From Mytilus californianus (lineage: Eukaryota; Mollusca; Bivalvia; Mytilida; Mytilidae): a DNA stretch of 64,000 bases. The notes beneath the pieces were generated by a model. That model was not told where the DNA came from. It saw only the letters and a program-made list of their open reading frames with translations, and made no database searches. This document shows positions 31,800 through 44,369 of this stretch, in pieces (within the stretch, counting starts at the first letter, position 1; every line of letters begins with the position of its first letter). Made by a program: the position numbers and the translations under genes. Location of the stretch: the NCBI RefSeq assembly GCF_021869535.1, contig NW_026262668.1, positions 75,847,558 to 75,911,557 on the forward strand, written 5' to 3'.

Positions 31800-33010
31800 A
31801 AATAACGTTTAGAATTTTCATCGGGATTATAAACTTTTTTACCAGTCGTCTTTGTACTCTTTACATATCAAACTCAGTATTTCAACTTGTAACACAAAAT
31901 GTATTATATTTAAATAATTCTTAATTAATCTCCCGTAGTTACTGATTTTGTATTATCTTTTGTAGTGTTAACCTTGAAACAATCCGTCTTTCAACGTTTT
32001 TTCCCCTACTTATTGTGAACATTATTGACCTAAATTGTTAATGTTATAGTATACACAGCTGACGTCAATTACTACTATATGTGTCAAAGTTCTTTCTTGA
32101 CCTACATGTACATAGTTCTTGTGTCTGTATTTGTATCTAGATTGAAATGTTAGGTTGTCAGAAGTTATAACTGCTGTTTGTGCAAATTGACTTAAACAGT
32201 AAAATTACAATTCCAAGAGTTCCAAAAAGAGACAGAAGATACCAAGGGGATATTCAAATCTCGTAGTCGACGAAAAACTGGCAACACAATGATAAAAAAT
32301 GGAAGACTACACACAAGTCCACAAAAACTACATAGAAAACAAAAGAAAGAGCAACATCAATAAAGCACGACTTGTATCAGAACAGGAGACATGGTCAGAT
32401 TTCTAAGGTCATATATAACCATTATAAAGAAATTGAAGATCGATGTCATTGGAAAAGTTAACAAAAATAGACAAATAGAGCTTCCTATAGTCTCTCTATC
32501 GATAAATGATCGCCAAAATAGCAAGATATCTTAATCGCACCAAGATTAAAGATCCGACATTTACACCAAGTAGAAAAAAAATCATAAAGAAAAAACCAGC
32601 AATGACTGGACCCACGAAATCGGATAGGAACATTTTAACATACCATAACTGTTATTCTACTAAATTTAACGTTAAAGTGATTGCTCTTCGTATTTAGAAC
32701 TTGATATAAGAGTATTGTACTTTTATTCATCCCCACATTTTTGAAAAAAGAAAGTTTTTTTTCTATCCTATTGTTAACTTTTCTTCCATTTATAGACCAC
32801 AAGTACCTTCTTGTAGAACTGGTTTAGTTTGCACGTGAAACAGTGACGTCTCGGATATAAGTGAAGTGAACATACTTTTTTCCTTTTTTAGTATCTTTTA
32901 TAAACAGATAACCATATATCATTAATTGTTCACATCTTTTACCAAATTTTATAATAAATTTATCAATGTTTTTGCGGTACATTTCGCTTGTAGAATAAAA
33001 AATGATAACA
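31800..33010. other. AT-rich with a dispersed-repeat fragment
   Basis: Positions 32225-32320 resemble the family at 60185-60300 (AAGATACCAAGGGGATATTC, GTCGACGAAAAACTGGCAAC). The ORF at 32506-32697 is lysine-rich without a domain. No gene is supported. Confidence 0.5.
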
Positions 33011-33014
33011 ACAA

Positions 33015-33320
33015 GTTAAAAATTTCATGCGCCCGAAGCGCTTTTCTAGATTTATCTTCATCAGGAACGTTCAAAGCCGAATGTTTGAAAGTCAAGGATG
33101 TATAAGAACCGAAACAATTGAAGAACTATATAACCAAAAGGACCTAAAGAAATTAGCCAAATCCATCTAAGGTCAACTTTGCCTGAGGGAATTTAAACTC
33201 AAGTTCCTTTATAATTACAAAATTTATAACCGAAAAATTTTACAAAGGTTTGTTATAAATCATGTCAGTACCGAAGTACTGACTACTGAGCTGATGATAC
33301 CCTCGGGGACTAACAACATA
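33015..33320 (+). repeat. Dispersed repeat, opposite-strand relative of 27285-27625
   Basis: GCGCCCGAAGCGCTTTTCTA, TTCATCAGGAACGTTCAAAG, then CATGTCAGTACCGAAGTACT and GATACCCTCGGGGACTAACA. A 28-bp piece of the same family sits inverted inside the satellite at 30593-30620. Confidence 0.7.
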
Positions 33321-33559
33321 TATATCCTTTAAATATGTATATCAAATCTGTTGAATGAACGTCCCTACATTAGACAAGATGATGATATTATTGATAATAA
33401 TTTATTGCTTGATATCAAATATCTTATGCATATTCAGTACGATAACATGTTGTAATATGAATATGCTCTACTCTCTACTAGACCGACAGTTACCCTGACA
33501 TGGTATGTGCCAGGTCACAGGTATTACTCCTAAACCACGCGTGCTTGGCGGAGAATAAG

Positions 33560-33790
33560 CAAAATTTTTGTCATTGGTTTGATAAATTAAGGCAACAGTT
33601 GTTTACTGATGTTCGAATCAAATAAATCGATAAAGACGTCAAATCAAGGTTACAAACAAAAGCTGAAGGAATCATATGAACACACACTAAAAGCAGCGAA
33701 TCCGGGTGCGTTGTCAAGTAAGCATCTCCAGCTGTGCATGCATTGCCCACCATGCGAATCCACACTCAGCTAAAATGGCACAATCGGTAA
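33560..33790 (-). mobile_element. Probable 3' tail of the minus-strand RT retroelement
   Basis: Lies directly downstream of the RT stop on the minus strand. The 64-aa ORF (33571-33765) is not similar to proteins I know. The limits are inferred from position only. Confidence 0.35.
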
Positions 33791-33814
33791 AATTTTAGAT
33801 TAGACGACTTTTCT

Positions 33815-34509
33815 GTTAGCTAAAGATGTAAGACTGCCAAAACATCTCGCCAGTGAGTTGAGACATGTTGTATCGTTTGACCAGTCCGTGATGGTAAAGG
33901 AAAGCTTATGTAGTGTCGATTGCAGTCGTTCTTCATCATGTTTGCTAATTAAGTCCATATAGTGTGAACATACACGATCGTAACGTATCAATTAAGATAT
34001 ATAAACGCAACACATATCGAATAGGGTATCTTACTGCTGAGAAATGGGAAGTTGACAGTTGGATAGTTGAAAGTATCACGGTTGTCATATATTTTAGTTT
34101 GATGAATCTGTATCAATATCGAAGAAAAGATCACGATATGACACAGACCTTCTAGTTTCGGTAGTATCCTTAATTTTAAGTTCACTGGTATATAAGATAT
34201 GCAAGCACTCTGACATTTAGGTCATTGATTGACCGGACATCATCACTATGTCTGAAAGTGAAATTAACGAACTTTGTAAAATGTTTTTTTTTCTTTTTGT
34301 CTTTGCGCAGTTTTTTTTAAGAATTCTGCTTCCATGAGTACAAAAACTAGTAGGCCAGTAGGATTGCACAATTGGTATCTCTTGGAATATCGACTCTGTT
34401 GAAATATCAAAACACAAATCTCAACAAATATGTTGCCGATCACAATGTCCCGCAATTTACTGATATTATCTTTGGTGTATTTGTTTTTGGAATCAGTGCG
34501 GTTCATCAC
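33815..34509 (-). pseudogene. Reverse transcriptase of a mobile element, several frameshifts
   Basis: Minus strand, in order: NKYTKDNISKLRDIVIGNIF (34509 side), VEICVLIFQQS, then in other frames LLVFVLMEAEFLKK (counterpart of 'LLADLFLYSYEAEF'), NFTFRHSDDVRSIND (decayed YIDDV palm motif, about 34235), DNRDTFNYPTVNFPFLSSKI (about 34095-34035), LIRYDRVCSHYMDL (about 33990) and YHHGLVKRYNMSQLTGEMF (about 33870). The order equals that in 18605-19419. The first residues of the catalytic motif are changed and at least three frameshifts exist. The 63-99 aa ORFs on the + strand here are shadows. Confidence 0.85.
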
Positions 34510-35635
34510 ATAGTAAGATTTTTTATGATCTTATGCGAGAAATTTGTATCTATGATTCCCATTTTGCAAAAAAAAACTCTTCCTAATAATACGATCTTTC
34601 TATTGAGTATGGGAAATAGTAGTGTAAAGTATAGAAAAATCAAAAGTTTTGATGTTTCTCCAAATTTGTAATGATTGTATATGAACATTTTGCAGTAGAT
34701 CCTAATTTTTTTAAAGAATCTACATATGATTGACACCACTGATTGAATAAACCTCATCATAATATTTCTAAAGGCCATTTTTTAACTGCATAAATAATGG
34801 TGGTAAGAACTTTCGAAAGCTGTTTAGTCGAAAATCTTGATGATCCGGCTATATATTGCTCATTGTATGGATTTTTTGGTGCAGTTTATGAATCAAGTGT
34901 GACTAGGACGGGAATGGAACCCTCGACCTCGCGCATTCGAGATTGACAAAAGAATAATATATCTAATAGAATCATATATTTACATCTATATACATGTATA
35001 ATAAATATGTCTTAGTGGTCATTTTACGTACATTTTAGATTTGTTCAAATGAAAGTTATAGGTTACATATGGTAATAATGTCTGATATAGTCTTTAAATT
35101 ATACCACCTGTATTTGTCCCATTCGAGGACATTTGAGGTTAACTGAAGAACTGACGGCTGGTGATTAATTAATAAAATTCTGTCCTAGATTTCGTCCAGA
35201 TTTCGGGGATATGTTTTCCTAGTAATTTTCCAGCACAAGTCTTGACCTTAAACAACTCATTTGCAGAATATTTGTATTCTGGAATGTTTTTTAGAGCTTT
35301 TCAAAAAAATATGACTTCCTTAAAAGTTTTCAATAAAGCGATCCGTTTGAGTTATTTTTTACTATTTTAAGGTATGCTTTCAATTACAAATTTTGCCGAT
35401 TCATAAATGATGTAATTGTACAAAAATAAATTTGGAGCTTTCTTAAAATCAACAATATGTACCATGGTAGTCCTATATAGGATCATAAGGTTTAGGTTTG
35501 AAAACCATGGGTATTAATGCCCGTTTTGTGATCCGAGAAAATGAAGTTTTTGAGACCTTTTTTCAAATAAACACACGAGACATGTAAATGCATAAAATAA
35601 AAAACTATGATAAATGAATTACACAAGATTTTTGT
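34510..35635. other. No gene identified
   Basis: The minus ORF 34506-34778 may be an upstream extension of the RT element but shows no motif. A tRNA-B-box-like GGGTTCCATTCCCG exists on the minus strand near 34912, without an A box upstream. Nothing else. Confidence 0.4.
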
Positions 35636-35639
35636 GCGT

Positions 35640-37100
35640 TGATCACTGGTAATGTGAAGCAGGATATGCCCACTCTTCCGTCCTGATTTCAGTGTCCCGG
35701 TACGATGGGAGTCCGTTATAACTTAGATTTACTATTCTAGGTTCAACTGATAACTATTTTTATGCGTCTTTTCTTTTTCATCCGTAAAATATATCGTTGT
35801 TTGATGTTTCCTTTGTTATGTATTGTCCTTTTTATTTTTGAATTCGGTTTTAAATTAGTTGGTTCCGTGTTTTCATATCTTTTATTATTTGCTTATCTTA
35901 AATATTATCTATTTCAATACTTTATATTATAATTATGACTATAGATTTCATTTTGATGTTTTGACATCTCAAATACGTCATTGTATGCCTCTTTTTTATG
36001 AAAATGAAGAGAATGCTGAATTGATGCATTTTTATGCACATTTCCATCCATATTTCCTTCGTGGAAAACTCGTGTGAAGCCAAAAAACAACAACATAATT
36101 TTAGAGAAGATTTATTATAGCTATTTACATAATCTGGCCAAATAAGAAGTTGTGTCTTTGGTGTACACATACTTTTCTAATCCAAAATATTCTTAAAATT
36201 TGAGTCAAAACAAGGGAAACCAAAATATTTTACAAAATGTACAATTAAGTCATGGTTTGTTGCCATGGTTACTCGTTAAATGTGAATTTTTTTTCTAAAC
36301 ACGTTTCTCCTTGGTTCTGTTAGAGCAAATTTATTATGACGCATGATTATTTTTAAATTTGCAATTATATGAGAGCCAAATTAGTGTCTTATTGCTTCAA
36401 CTCCTTTGTAGATCAATTAAAAGTTTCCATAAATCGAAAGACCATTAATGCGTTCCAGCACACGTATCTCATCACCAAAACACTCATCAATGATACCAGT
36501 CTTATGATTTAGTACGCAAAACAAGAAGGCTCACCAATGGCTCTCGAAACAAAAAAATCCATGTCCCATGCCTTAATTGGGCCAATCAGTACTGAATATT
36601 TACAAATGAAAGAAATGTATCGTGTGTAGCATAAAATGCAAAATGATGGTAACTGGTCCTTAATTTATAAAATAAGTTTTTGGACTATTTTTCTTGCATT
36701 AATACAAAAATATCAAACAGATTTAAAACTTTGTCTTGTCTATCCTTGATCTTGAAAAACAGTTCGAATATCAATTTCAAATTTGTTTGTCATATTTAAG
36801 AGTTAGAGAACTACATGTAATGTATTAGGGTAAGTTAAAAGAACTAAAGCGATATTGAACAATCCGTAATGTAATTATATAAATTCCTACAACCTACTCA
36901 AATGTAAGATGTTCATACTCTTCAGTCCTGAATTCTGTGCCCCCGATTCGATTGGAATTCGTATTAACCAAGATTAACAAGTTTCAACCGTTTACTATAT
37001 TTATATGTCTTTTCATTTTCATCAGTAATAATTCCTTGTTTGATATTTCCTTCGTTCTGGTGTTGTTCTTTTGGTTTTGAATTCCGTTTAAAAAATATGG
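35640..37100 (+). repeat. Two diverged copies of a repeat related to the RT-element tail
   Basis: Positions 35640-35850 and 36905-37090 match each other in order: CACTCTTCCGTCCTGATTTC versus CTCTTCAGTCCTGAATTCTG, then TTTTTCATCCGTAAAAT versus TTTTCATCAGTAATAAT, then TTTGATGTTTCCTTTG versus TTTGATATTTCCTTCG. They resemble the 3' tails after the RT pseudogenes. Between them is AT-rich DNA with short ORFs on both strands only. Confidence 0.55.
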
Positions 37101-37784
37101 TTCTATATTTTCTTTTCTTTTCTTTTTTACTTTTTTCAATTATTTTAATTATATTTTTTTTTCAATTATAGACAAAACAACATTATTCTAATAGAATGTT
37201 CTAAGGAACTGACATTTTCTAAAAGATTAATGTTTTATGACAACAGTTGTTTTTGTTTGTTGGACGTGTTTCTACGTATAAATTAGGCCTTCCTGTGAGG
37301 AGTGTGTTCTTTTTCTCGTTGATCTGTAACTTTATTTCAATAAATCATTTTTCATCAAGGCAAAAAAATTAAACAAATAGAAAGCATTCTTGAACTTCAT
37401 GTTCTGCTAAATGGATTGTATTTTTTCACAGAATACTTTAAAGTTATTAACATGGTAACCACCCCTTTGAGCTTTAACTTCTACACATAGAAATTGAAAG
37501 TTACTATAATTCCCAAAGGGTATCATTTACAAAATACTTCATTTAAATGCATCTACTATTTTCTTAGTATCGAAATCCCGACCTCATAACTAACCAGTCA
37601 TACATAGATAACACAATATACCCCGCTTTCACAAGACCTACCAACCGAATGGAGTTAAAAAGTTATTTTTCCAATTCATTGATTAATTCTCATAATGTAT
37701 TAACCATTTGGCTAACAGTCCTAGCGAGAAGTGTTTTTGACAATGTTTAAGGTAACCATAAGGTGGTCAGCCGGATACGTTATG

Positions 37785-38640
37785 AAGAAGAAGATTGAAC
37801 ATGTGCAATAAGATTGATTTTATTTGAAGATGTCGATCTTAGGATATGCAATTACGTAGAAATAAAAGGAGATAAAAGGTACCAGTATATGCCGATGAAA
37901 CAGCAACCGAACGAAAAAAAAACCCATCTAGAGGGCAACATGCCGTCCAACAATAGAAAGTTGTTTTTTTCAAATAATTCAAGCTCTTAATCGTCACAAG
38001 ATCAAAAACTATACAAAAAAAATAAAACAAATCAAAGATATGCCACTAACACCTAATTCTCCAAATTATCGTAATGACCGAAAAAAAAATATATAGATGT
38101 AATAAAGCTATTGCAGTTATTTCAAGAATCACCTGTTGTGCTCGTTGGGTGTCATACATTTAAAAGACTAACGAGATAATTCTTTCTTTACACCATTGGT
38201 TTTTTTTATGAAATATACTTAGCTTTGCAAGGATTGAATTATCTATTAGATTTGACGTAAATTTGAGCGATATTGAACATGTGAATAAGGAGGATTTAAT
38301 TTGAAGTTGTCGATTTTGGTATTTTAGAATACGTATGAATAAAAGGAGATTAGGGTATATGTCAATGAAACGGCAATCCAACTCAAAAACTCTATTTTGC
38401 AAAATAACTGTTTCTGAGGCTCTAAACGTATAACCCTTCAAAATCCTTGTCTCGGGGATGCCTGATGCAGTTGATACAAGAAACACGAGTCGTTGTCACT
38501 GGGTGTCATGCATGTATATTACTAACAAGAAAAGTCTTCCTATGCAGTATTAGTTTTCATTGATGATATCTACCGCGCTAGGCAAGACAATGAATTAAAT
38601 TGCAGATGTTATGGAATAAAATTTGAGCAATTCTTATTTA
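37785..38640 (+). repeat. Local tandem duplication, period about 480 bp
   Basis: ATTGAACATGTGCAATAAGA (37794) and ATTGAACATGTGAATAAGGA (38271) begin two parallel blocks, each continuing with TTTGAAG[A/T]TGTCGAT and AAATAAAAGGAGAT-like sequence and ending in TGGGTGTCAT near 38150 and 38505. A third weaker round starts near 38570. The minus-strand 108-aa ORF (38160-38486) lies in this duplication and I do not accept it. Confidence 0.65.
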
Positions 38641-40165
38641 TTTCTAACTGCATCTTTTATTTGCAATATTTCAGAGGCAGCATAAAATAATTTTTTTTTA
38701 TAATTTTCTGCTTATTTGTAAAAACTTGTAGTGTTTTGTTTATCTTCGGTCACAAGTTTGACCAACTATAGGTGAGAGACGCAAGTAAATTTAAGGAATA
38801 ATGAAAGGGCGATGTTACAGGTTAAACGTTGCATAAAAATTTAACAAGTTTGGCTCAAATATGTTGGACACAAATCGGACAAAATCACTTAATTGATTCA
38901 CCTGTTAAGTATTTTATTCGTTAAAATAGATGCACATTCGTATACCAAAATTCTTGTTTCTCTAAAACCAGTGTTTTCTTAAAAATCAGTCTGTCATTGC
39001 AAGACAAATTTCTGTTTTAATTCTGAAAAATAATTATAGAACGTCGACTTTGTTATGATGTATTCTTAATACGGATTCAGGTTCTTGATAAACGTTAAAC
39101 TATTAAACGTAGTGTTTCACTACATGTACAGTAACTGAAGTGTTGGTGCGTAGATTAAAGGGAAGTCAATGCCAAAGTTGATTAAACCTTAAAAACTCGG
39201 CCATGACCCATTTATTGGAAATGGACCTTAATGTAACATCAGACAAACGAGAGAATCATACAAAATCATAATTCATAGATATGCTATATATAGAAATACA
39301 GACTGTTACTAACCGCGGTCAGAAAGATGTATAATAATCGAGACTGGGTCAAACGCGTCGTCAACTATCAGACGTTTTATTCATGTACCGAAGTAGGTAT
39401 TAAATTATGAGAAACTTATACATATATATAATATATAACTTAAACAAGTCTAAATTGAAAACAACGTTCAATCTTATGATTGCGTTGGATAAAAACCGCA
39501 ATTTTTATACGTGTGCATGCAAAACAAATTTCTTGTTAGAGGGGTCTAAATACAGCACAAACAACATTTTCCAAAAGACCAAAAAAGTGAAAAAGTATAT
39601 TTTAACAAAACGCATTTGACTAACAGGTCGAACAACAAATGTTCTTAAACCCTGCTGACTGCCATTGGCGATTGCCAAATAAACGGATCACCGATGTAAT
39701 AAATGGATCTTAATTAAAAATTTAATACTAAACAGAAAACAATAAACTTGCGGAAAAGATGATATACCGCAAACAAAAGGTGCAAAGGTTTTTGTACACC
39801 ATATCCGGATTTCGACAATTAATGTCTCTTCAGTGATGTTAGGAATCGAAACGGTATTTGGAAAGCCATACAATTTACCTCAATTTAGGATATAACTTAT
39901 ACATATATATAATATATAACTTATACATATATATAGTATATAACTTATACATATATATAACATATAATTTATACATATATATATAATATATAACTTGCCT
40001 AACAATGTTATTTTAACACACTATTTAGTATGTAAATATTAGAATGTTTAAAATATTTACAAAACAATAAAAATAAACGCAATATTTCGCTAGACAAACT
40101 AGCTTTATCAAGCGTGCATATATCAAGGTGAAATATAATTTATACATATATATATAATATATAAC

Positions 40166-40195
40166 TTAGGGTTAGGGTTAGGGTTAGGGTTAGGG
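40166..40195 (+). repeat. Interstitial telomeric repeat (TTAGGG)5
   Basis: Five perfect TTAGGG units, the vertebrate/mollusc telomere motif, directly following the AT-rich tandem units (...ATATAAC|TTAGGG) and followed by TACGTCTGAACC. It lies inside an insert that is missing from the paralogous copy B. Confidence 0.97.
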
Positions 40196-40337
40196 TACGT
40201 CTGAACCAGTGACAACTCTACGACAGATTCTCGGTCGATTTATGAATTTCGAACGGCGGTATACTACTGTTGCCTTTATTTATCCATCGGATCACCAGTG
40301 ATGGTGATACAAAGCTGAAAACACATTCTGTATACAT

Positions 40338-40477
40338 AATTCGTCTAAATAACAGCCCAACAATGTTAGATCTATAAATTTGCGGAAGCAGTTTGTTTTT
40401 GTCAGCCAGGGAAGAACACAAAATATTTCCGCAAATTTACAGATCTAACATTGTTGGGCTGTTATTTAGACGAATTA
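40338..40477. repeat. Foldback made of two inverted SINE tails
   Basis: Arms 40338-40388 and 40427-40477 pair nearly perfectly over about 50 bp; both carry CAACAATGTTAGATCT or its complement. The same word string forms the tail of the tRNA-derived SINE at 5112-5270. The 38-bp centre contains AGCCAGGGAAGAAC, also a SINE piece. Thus the foldback arose from inverted SINE fragments. Confidence 0.85.
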
Positions 40478-41254
40478 TATATGATATATATATATATATT
40501 TCTTCCCAATTTTAATCTTTTGGTAGTCTTCATTACAATGAAGCGATCAGCATCTTCGAAAAGTCGTGTCGATGTTGATAGATATTCATTTATATTAAAA
40601 AATATAAATGATACTATATTTCATTCGTGATAGCAAATATATATTAGGATTCATTTTTCAAAAATTTTGAGGGAAAGTAGCTAATTGTACTATAGCAAAG
40701 AATTCCGGCTTTTTAAGATACCATTATCTTTTTTTTCACTGAGAACGATGAGAATTAACATATCTACATGGTGACTCATGCAAGAGTTGGCATTCATCAA
40801 GTCCAGTAACGGGTTTTGAAGGTCACTTCTGACCAAAAAAAAAATATAAAAAAATAAAATGGTTTGATAAAACATATATGAACTATCACAAGATTACGTA
40901 TTAGAAAGATCAAGGAAACTTTTTATTACCCGTTGTAATAAATCAAAAAGAACACGATGGCAATAGAAAAAGGGTATTTTCCGACTGTAGAAGTTTCTGC
41001 CAATTTAAGCCTGAATAATATTGTCACGCGTTTCTAGTCTACTGCTATGGTGGATCATATTGTGAATCCCGTTCGTAATTTTAATTGTACAAATTTTATA
41101 TTATAGCGTCTTCTTCTCCAGTAATCTTGCATATGCTTAAATTTTCACATTGAAAGAGTTATTCATGGACGAACTTATGATAATCTTCCTTAGTGATACT
41201 TAGTTTATAACAGTTAATGATAAATGTGGTCTTTTACAATTTTTCAGAAGTAAC

Positions 41255-41480
41255 CTGAATTCATTCTTATACAGTGTATGACATAGTGTATTTCAAGTAT
41301 CATCAATATGGTCATGCATTACATGTTTGGCCTTGAAAGCACTATTAATTTACATATAAAAACATCTCGCTTTTCTCAACTTATTGACCATGGACCCTGG
41401 AGCATGTTATTTCACACTAATTCATGTCAGGTCCGAGGTATTTAATTATATGATTTTTTTATTTGTTTTTTATGCCTGAT
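41255..41480 (+). promoter_or_regulatory. Conserved block with TATA-like site (copy A)
   Basis: This is among the best conserved blocks between copies A and B (B: about 53550-53800). Both keep ATTAATTTACATATAAAAA followed about 30 bp later by TTGACCATG or CTGACCATG. The TATA-like word and spacing could be a promoter, but the ATGs that follow open unrelated short frames in the two copies, so no protein is supported. It could also be a conserved repeat. Confidence 0.25.
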
Positions 41481-41824
41481 TATTAATGTTAGGACGACTA
41501 CAAAACCAAAAAAAATAAATTTAGGATCTACTAGTAGTTTACAATGTTTGGATTGGTACATAATCTTACAAAATCAATAATCTTATACAGAACACACCAA
41601 GTAGAATATTTCCGAATAAAGGTGACACTTTTTTGGACATATTAACACCCCCTCCTGAAAGGTCTGTAAACGCTTGAACATACTATAATGCTGCACATGA
41701 CCTGAAATGAAATAATAAGATCAAGTAACAAAAATTGGGTTACATTTGAAAAAAGTAAATTCATATCAAATCATTGAAATTGTAAAACACATACAATTTA
41801 CTTGAATGTATAGGTATATTAAAT

Positions 41825-41895
41825 AAAATGGGAGAATGGAAATGGGGAATGTGTCAAAGAGACAACGACCCGACCATAGAGCAGACAACAGAATG
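41825..41895 (+). repeat. Dispersed mussel repeat fragment
   Basis: GGGGAATGTGTCAAAGAGAC and AACGACCCGACCATAGAGCA are characteristic words of a high-copy mussel repeat as I recall it. Confidence 0.65.
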
Positions 41896-41995
41896 AATGT
41901 TTTAATATGGCATCTTCAATAAGATATTCAAACAATCAGTATCAACTCCTATAACAAAGTTATAAGATCTCACCGAAGGTTTTTTATCGTCAAGT

Positions 41996-42080
41996 ATTGA
42001 GTTGCTAGTTTAGAAAGTCAAATTGCGAGTTAAAAAAGTCAAGTCGCGAGTTACGAAAGTTAAATTGAGAGTTGAGAAAG
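41996..42080 (+). repeat. 21-bp tandem repeat x 4
   Basis: Units of the form GCGAGTTAAAAAAGTCAAGT recur with GAGTT spaced about 21 bp. In one frame they give a seven-residue repeat (KVKLRVx), but a stop occurs in the first unit and after the fourth, so coding is unlikely. Confidence 0.75.
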
Positions 42081-43759
42081 TCTAAAATATTTGAAAAATA
42101 AATGATTTATACCAAAGGTAAATAAGCGGACGGCCATTCATTTCTTCTGAAAATTAAATTAATCGATTTATTGCTTTTGTTTGACGCCACCTTTATCCCT
42201 CTATGCTGTATACGGAATAACACCACTAATTCATAGCCCCCTTGCTTTCTATGTTAAATCTTGCAACTTCAAGCATTCATAGCTAATTTGTCATAAGTTT
42301 AAATAAAGTGGTAGTCATTTCATGTCAAAACTATACCTTATCCTGACTTGTGCTAAAAATAAAAAAAATCAACATACCTTTAATTGCATATTAGAACACA
42401 CTGGTTCCTTGAAGTTTTGTAGTACAAAAACATGTACTTCTGATCTGAGCAGGAGGGCATATTGCCCTCCTATCTTGATTTCATATTTTTTTTATTATCC
42501 AAAAGAAACTTTTAACAAGGGTTCTACAGTTATCCCAGGTACTTAAGCTTTCATTTGATACTAATATTATCCAAATATTTTTCTTATTGACAAAGTTACA
42601 GCTATGCATAGGAACTATTTTGTTTAAAATATGAACTGCTTTCTTGTATGTTCTTTCTGACCTGGCCGAATTAGTGGTTCTATCCATAATGGTGGGCAGT
42701 TTTTATGGATGGAGGACGTGGGAGTACCCGGAGAGAACTACCGACTTTAGGAAGGAAAACTGTCATTCCTAGTCAATTAAGATTAAAGTGGAACCTTGTT
42801 ACGCTCACAGCATCAGTGTTAAAATGCTAGTAATAACTGTAGATGAACTACATAGACCATCCGTTCACCAAGGCCCTTGGAAATTAAACAGTAAAACTAA
42901 AGAAAGAAGAAAAATAATATATCATTACTGAAAATACATTTATATATTTTCTGTCCTAAATAAATAAAAAATGTTTTGATCATCGTCTTAGTTGAAACAA
43001 AAAATCTAGCTGTTTTTAGCAGAGACGTTAACATTTCCCTTAAAATGATACACGACATCATCCGGCGTCTACTTCAATAAAGATTTATTTTGAACTATAT
43101 AATCAAGGCGTCATTTACTTTTAATCCAAGTCAGATTCTTACGGTTGCGGAAATACACAGTTTCTTATTTGTGGTCTGCATGTATGTGGCAAATTAACAC
43201 AACTTTGTGATGTTATTCCTATAAGAAAGTGCATCTGTTGATTCAAAAAACATAATCATTTAGCAAATTAGTTTGCAATCAAGTTTGATGAACATATATT
43301 TCATGTTCAGGAGGGAAAATACCAGTAGAGATAAGGAAATTCCACCTCAAGACTGGTATTTTTCGCATATACCCCTCCTTTACATGACATATCTTTTTAA
43401 TTACACCGATTATCAATAGGAATGGATGAATTAAACATTAGATTTTTAAAAATGCAATTATTTTTTCGGTACCATGACGTTAGAACGTTAGCAGAAACAA
43501 GTCCTTCAAACTAAATCCACAAATGACCAATGACCAAGTATCTCCGTGAAGGGTAAACAAGACATACATGTATACGTTTTCGCAAATTCAACGACAAAGA
43601 TGGTAAAAAGGGCTTCCTTGTGGATATACCCTAGCGGCGGTAAAAAAAGGAATGATTTTCATTAGATAAGAGAAAATACATGAAATATACATTGGCTATC
43701 AACCAATCAAAATTCGGAATACTTATATAAAGTTAAATAGATTGATTGATTGATGTTTG

Positions 43760-44115
43760 CTTATCGACCAGTGGCAAATATATCATGTATGCTCAAGACG
43801 AGAACAAAGTAACAATAAATACAAAAGTTAGGTCCTGTAATAGGGGTCGACCGCGATGAAGGGCAGGAAATGTTCACTGCCACTGGCAAATTAGGGTATA
43901 TTGGAAAAGAACAGTAATATAGTCTTGCTACAAGCCACATACGGACCCCTCATAAAGTTGTTGCAAAGGTTCTAGACGTGCAGAGAGCGTGGCAATCTCT
44001 CTACACGAGGCATTAGATTTAACGTTCCAATTCTGACCGGACGTGGCTGCGTATTTATACATCCGCACAACAAAACGGACGCCCAACACTTTGGCAACGA
44101 TTTTACTGCCGGTCG
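43760..44115 (-). repeat. Dispersed repeat, opposite-strand relative of 21575-21850
   Basis: TATGTGGCTTG..., CCGTATGTGG and the CGTCCGGTCAGAATTG side on the minus strand, with CGTCCGTTTTGTTGTGCGGA at about 44085-44066, parallel the copy at 21.6-21.85 kb. It lies within the A-specific insertion 41.96-45.34 kb. Confidence 0.65.
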
Positions 44116-44369
44116 AAAGAAGACCAAAAGTAAACCTTGGGGTTAGTTAAATAGAATAGATATCCTTCAGTTATATAAAATATTCTTGCAAATAATCGTG
44201 TCTTGTTAGCAGGATATTGATGCCTCATATCTTCTTGAATATCTCAATTTCTATACATTATATTTTATGATTAAAAAAGGATTATATCTATTAAAGCAGC
44301 AAATCCCTTGTATATCACTATTATATATTTAGAAATTGACTCCTCTTGAGGATTCAATTAAACACTTTT

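Larger units (their letters stand above)
39405..40500 (+). mobile_element. 1.1-kb insert in copy A with telomere-type repeats
   Basis: Absent from copy B, where AAATTAAGAAAAACAATTAA (about 52090) continues directly into TTTCTTCCGCC. The insert is bounded and interspersed by AT-rich units TTATACATATATATAATATA (39416, then four at 39898-39990, and 40140). It includes a block at 39430-39890 that I remember as a high-copy mussel sequence, five TTAGGG repeats, and the foldback 40338-40477. Element class unknown. It may be composite. Confidence 0.65.

Noticed and set aside
34880-34950. tRNA or SINE suggested by GGGTTCCATTCCCG on the minus strand
   Set aside because: No A box at the right distance and no cloverleaf.
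38160-38486. 108-aa minus-strand ORF
   Set aside because: It lies in a local 480-bp tandem duplication, and the frame is not kept in the sister block at 37.8-38.1 kb.
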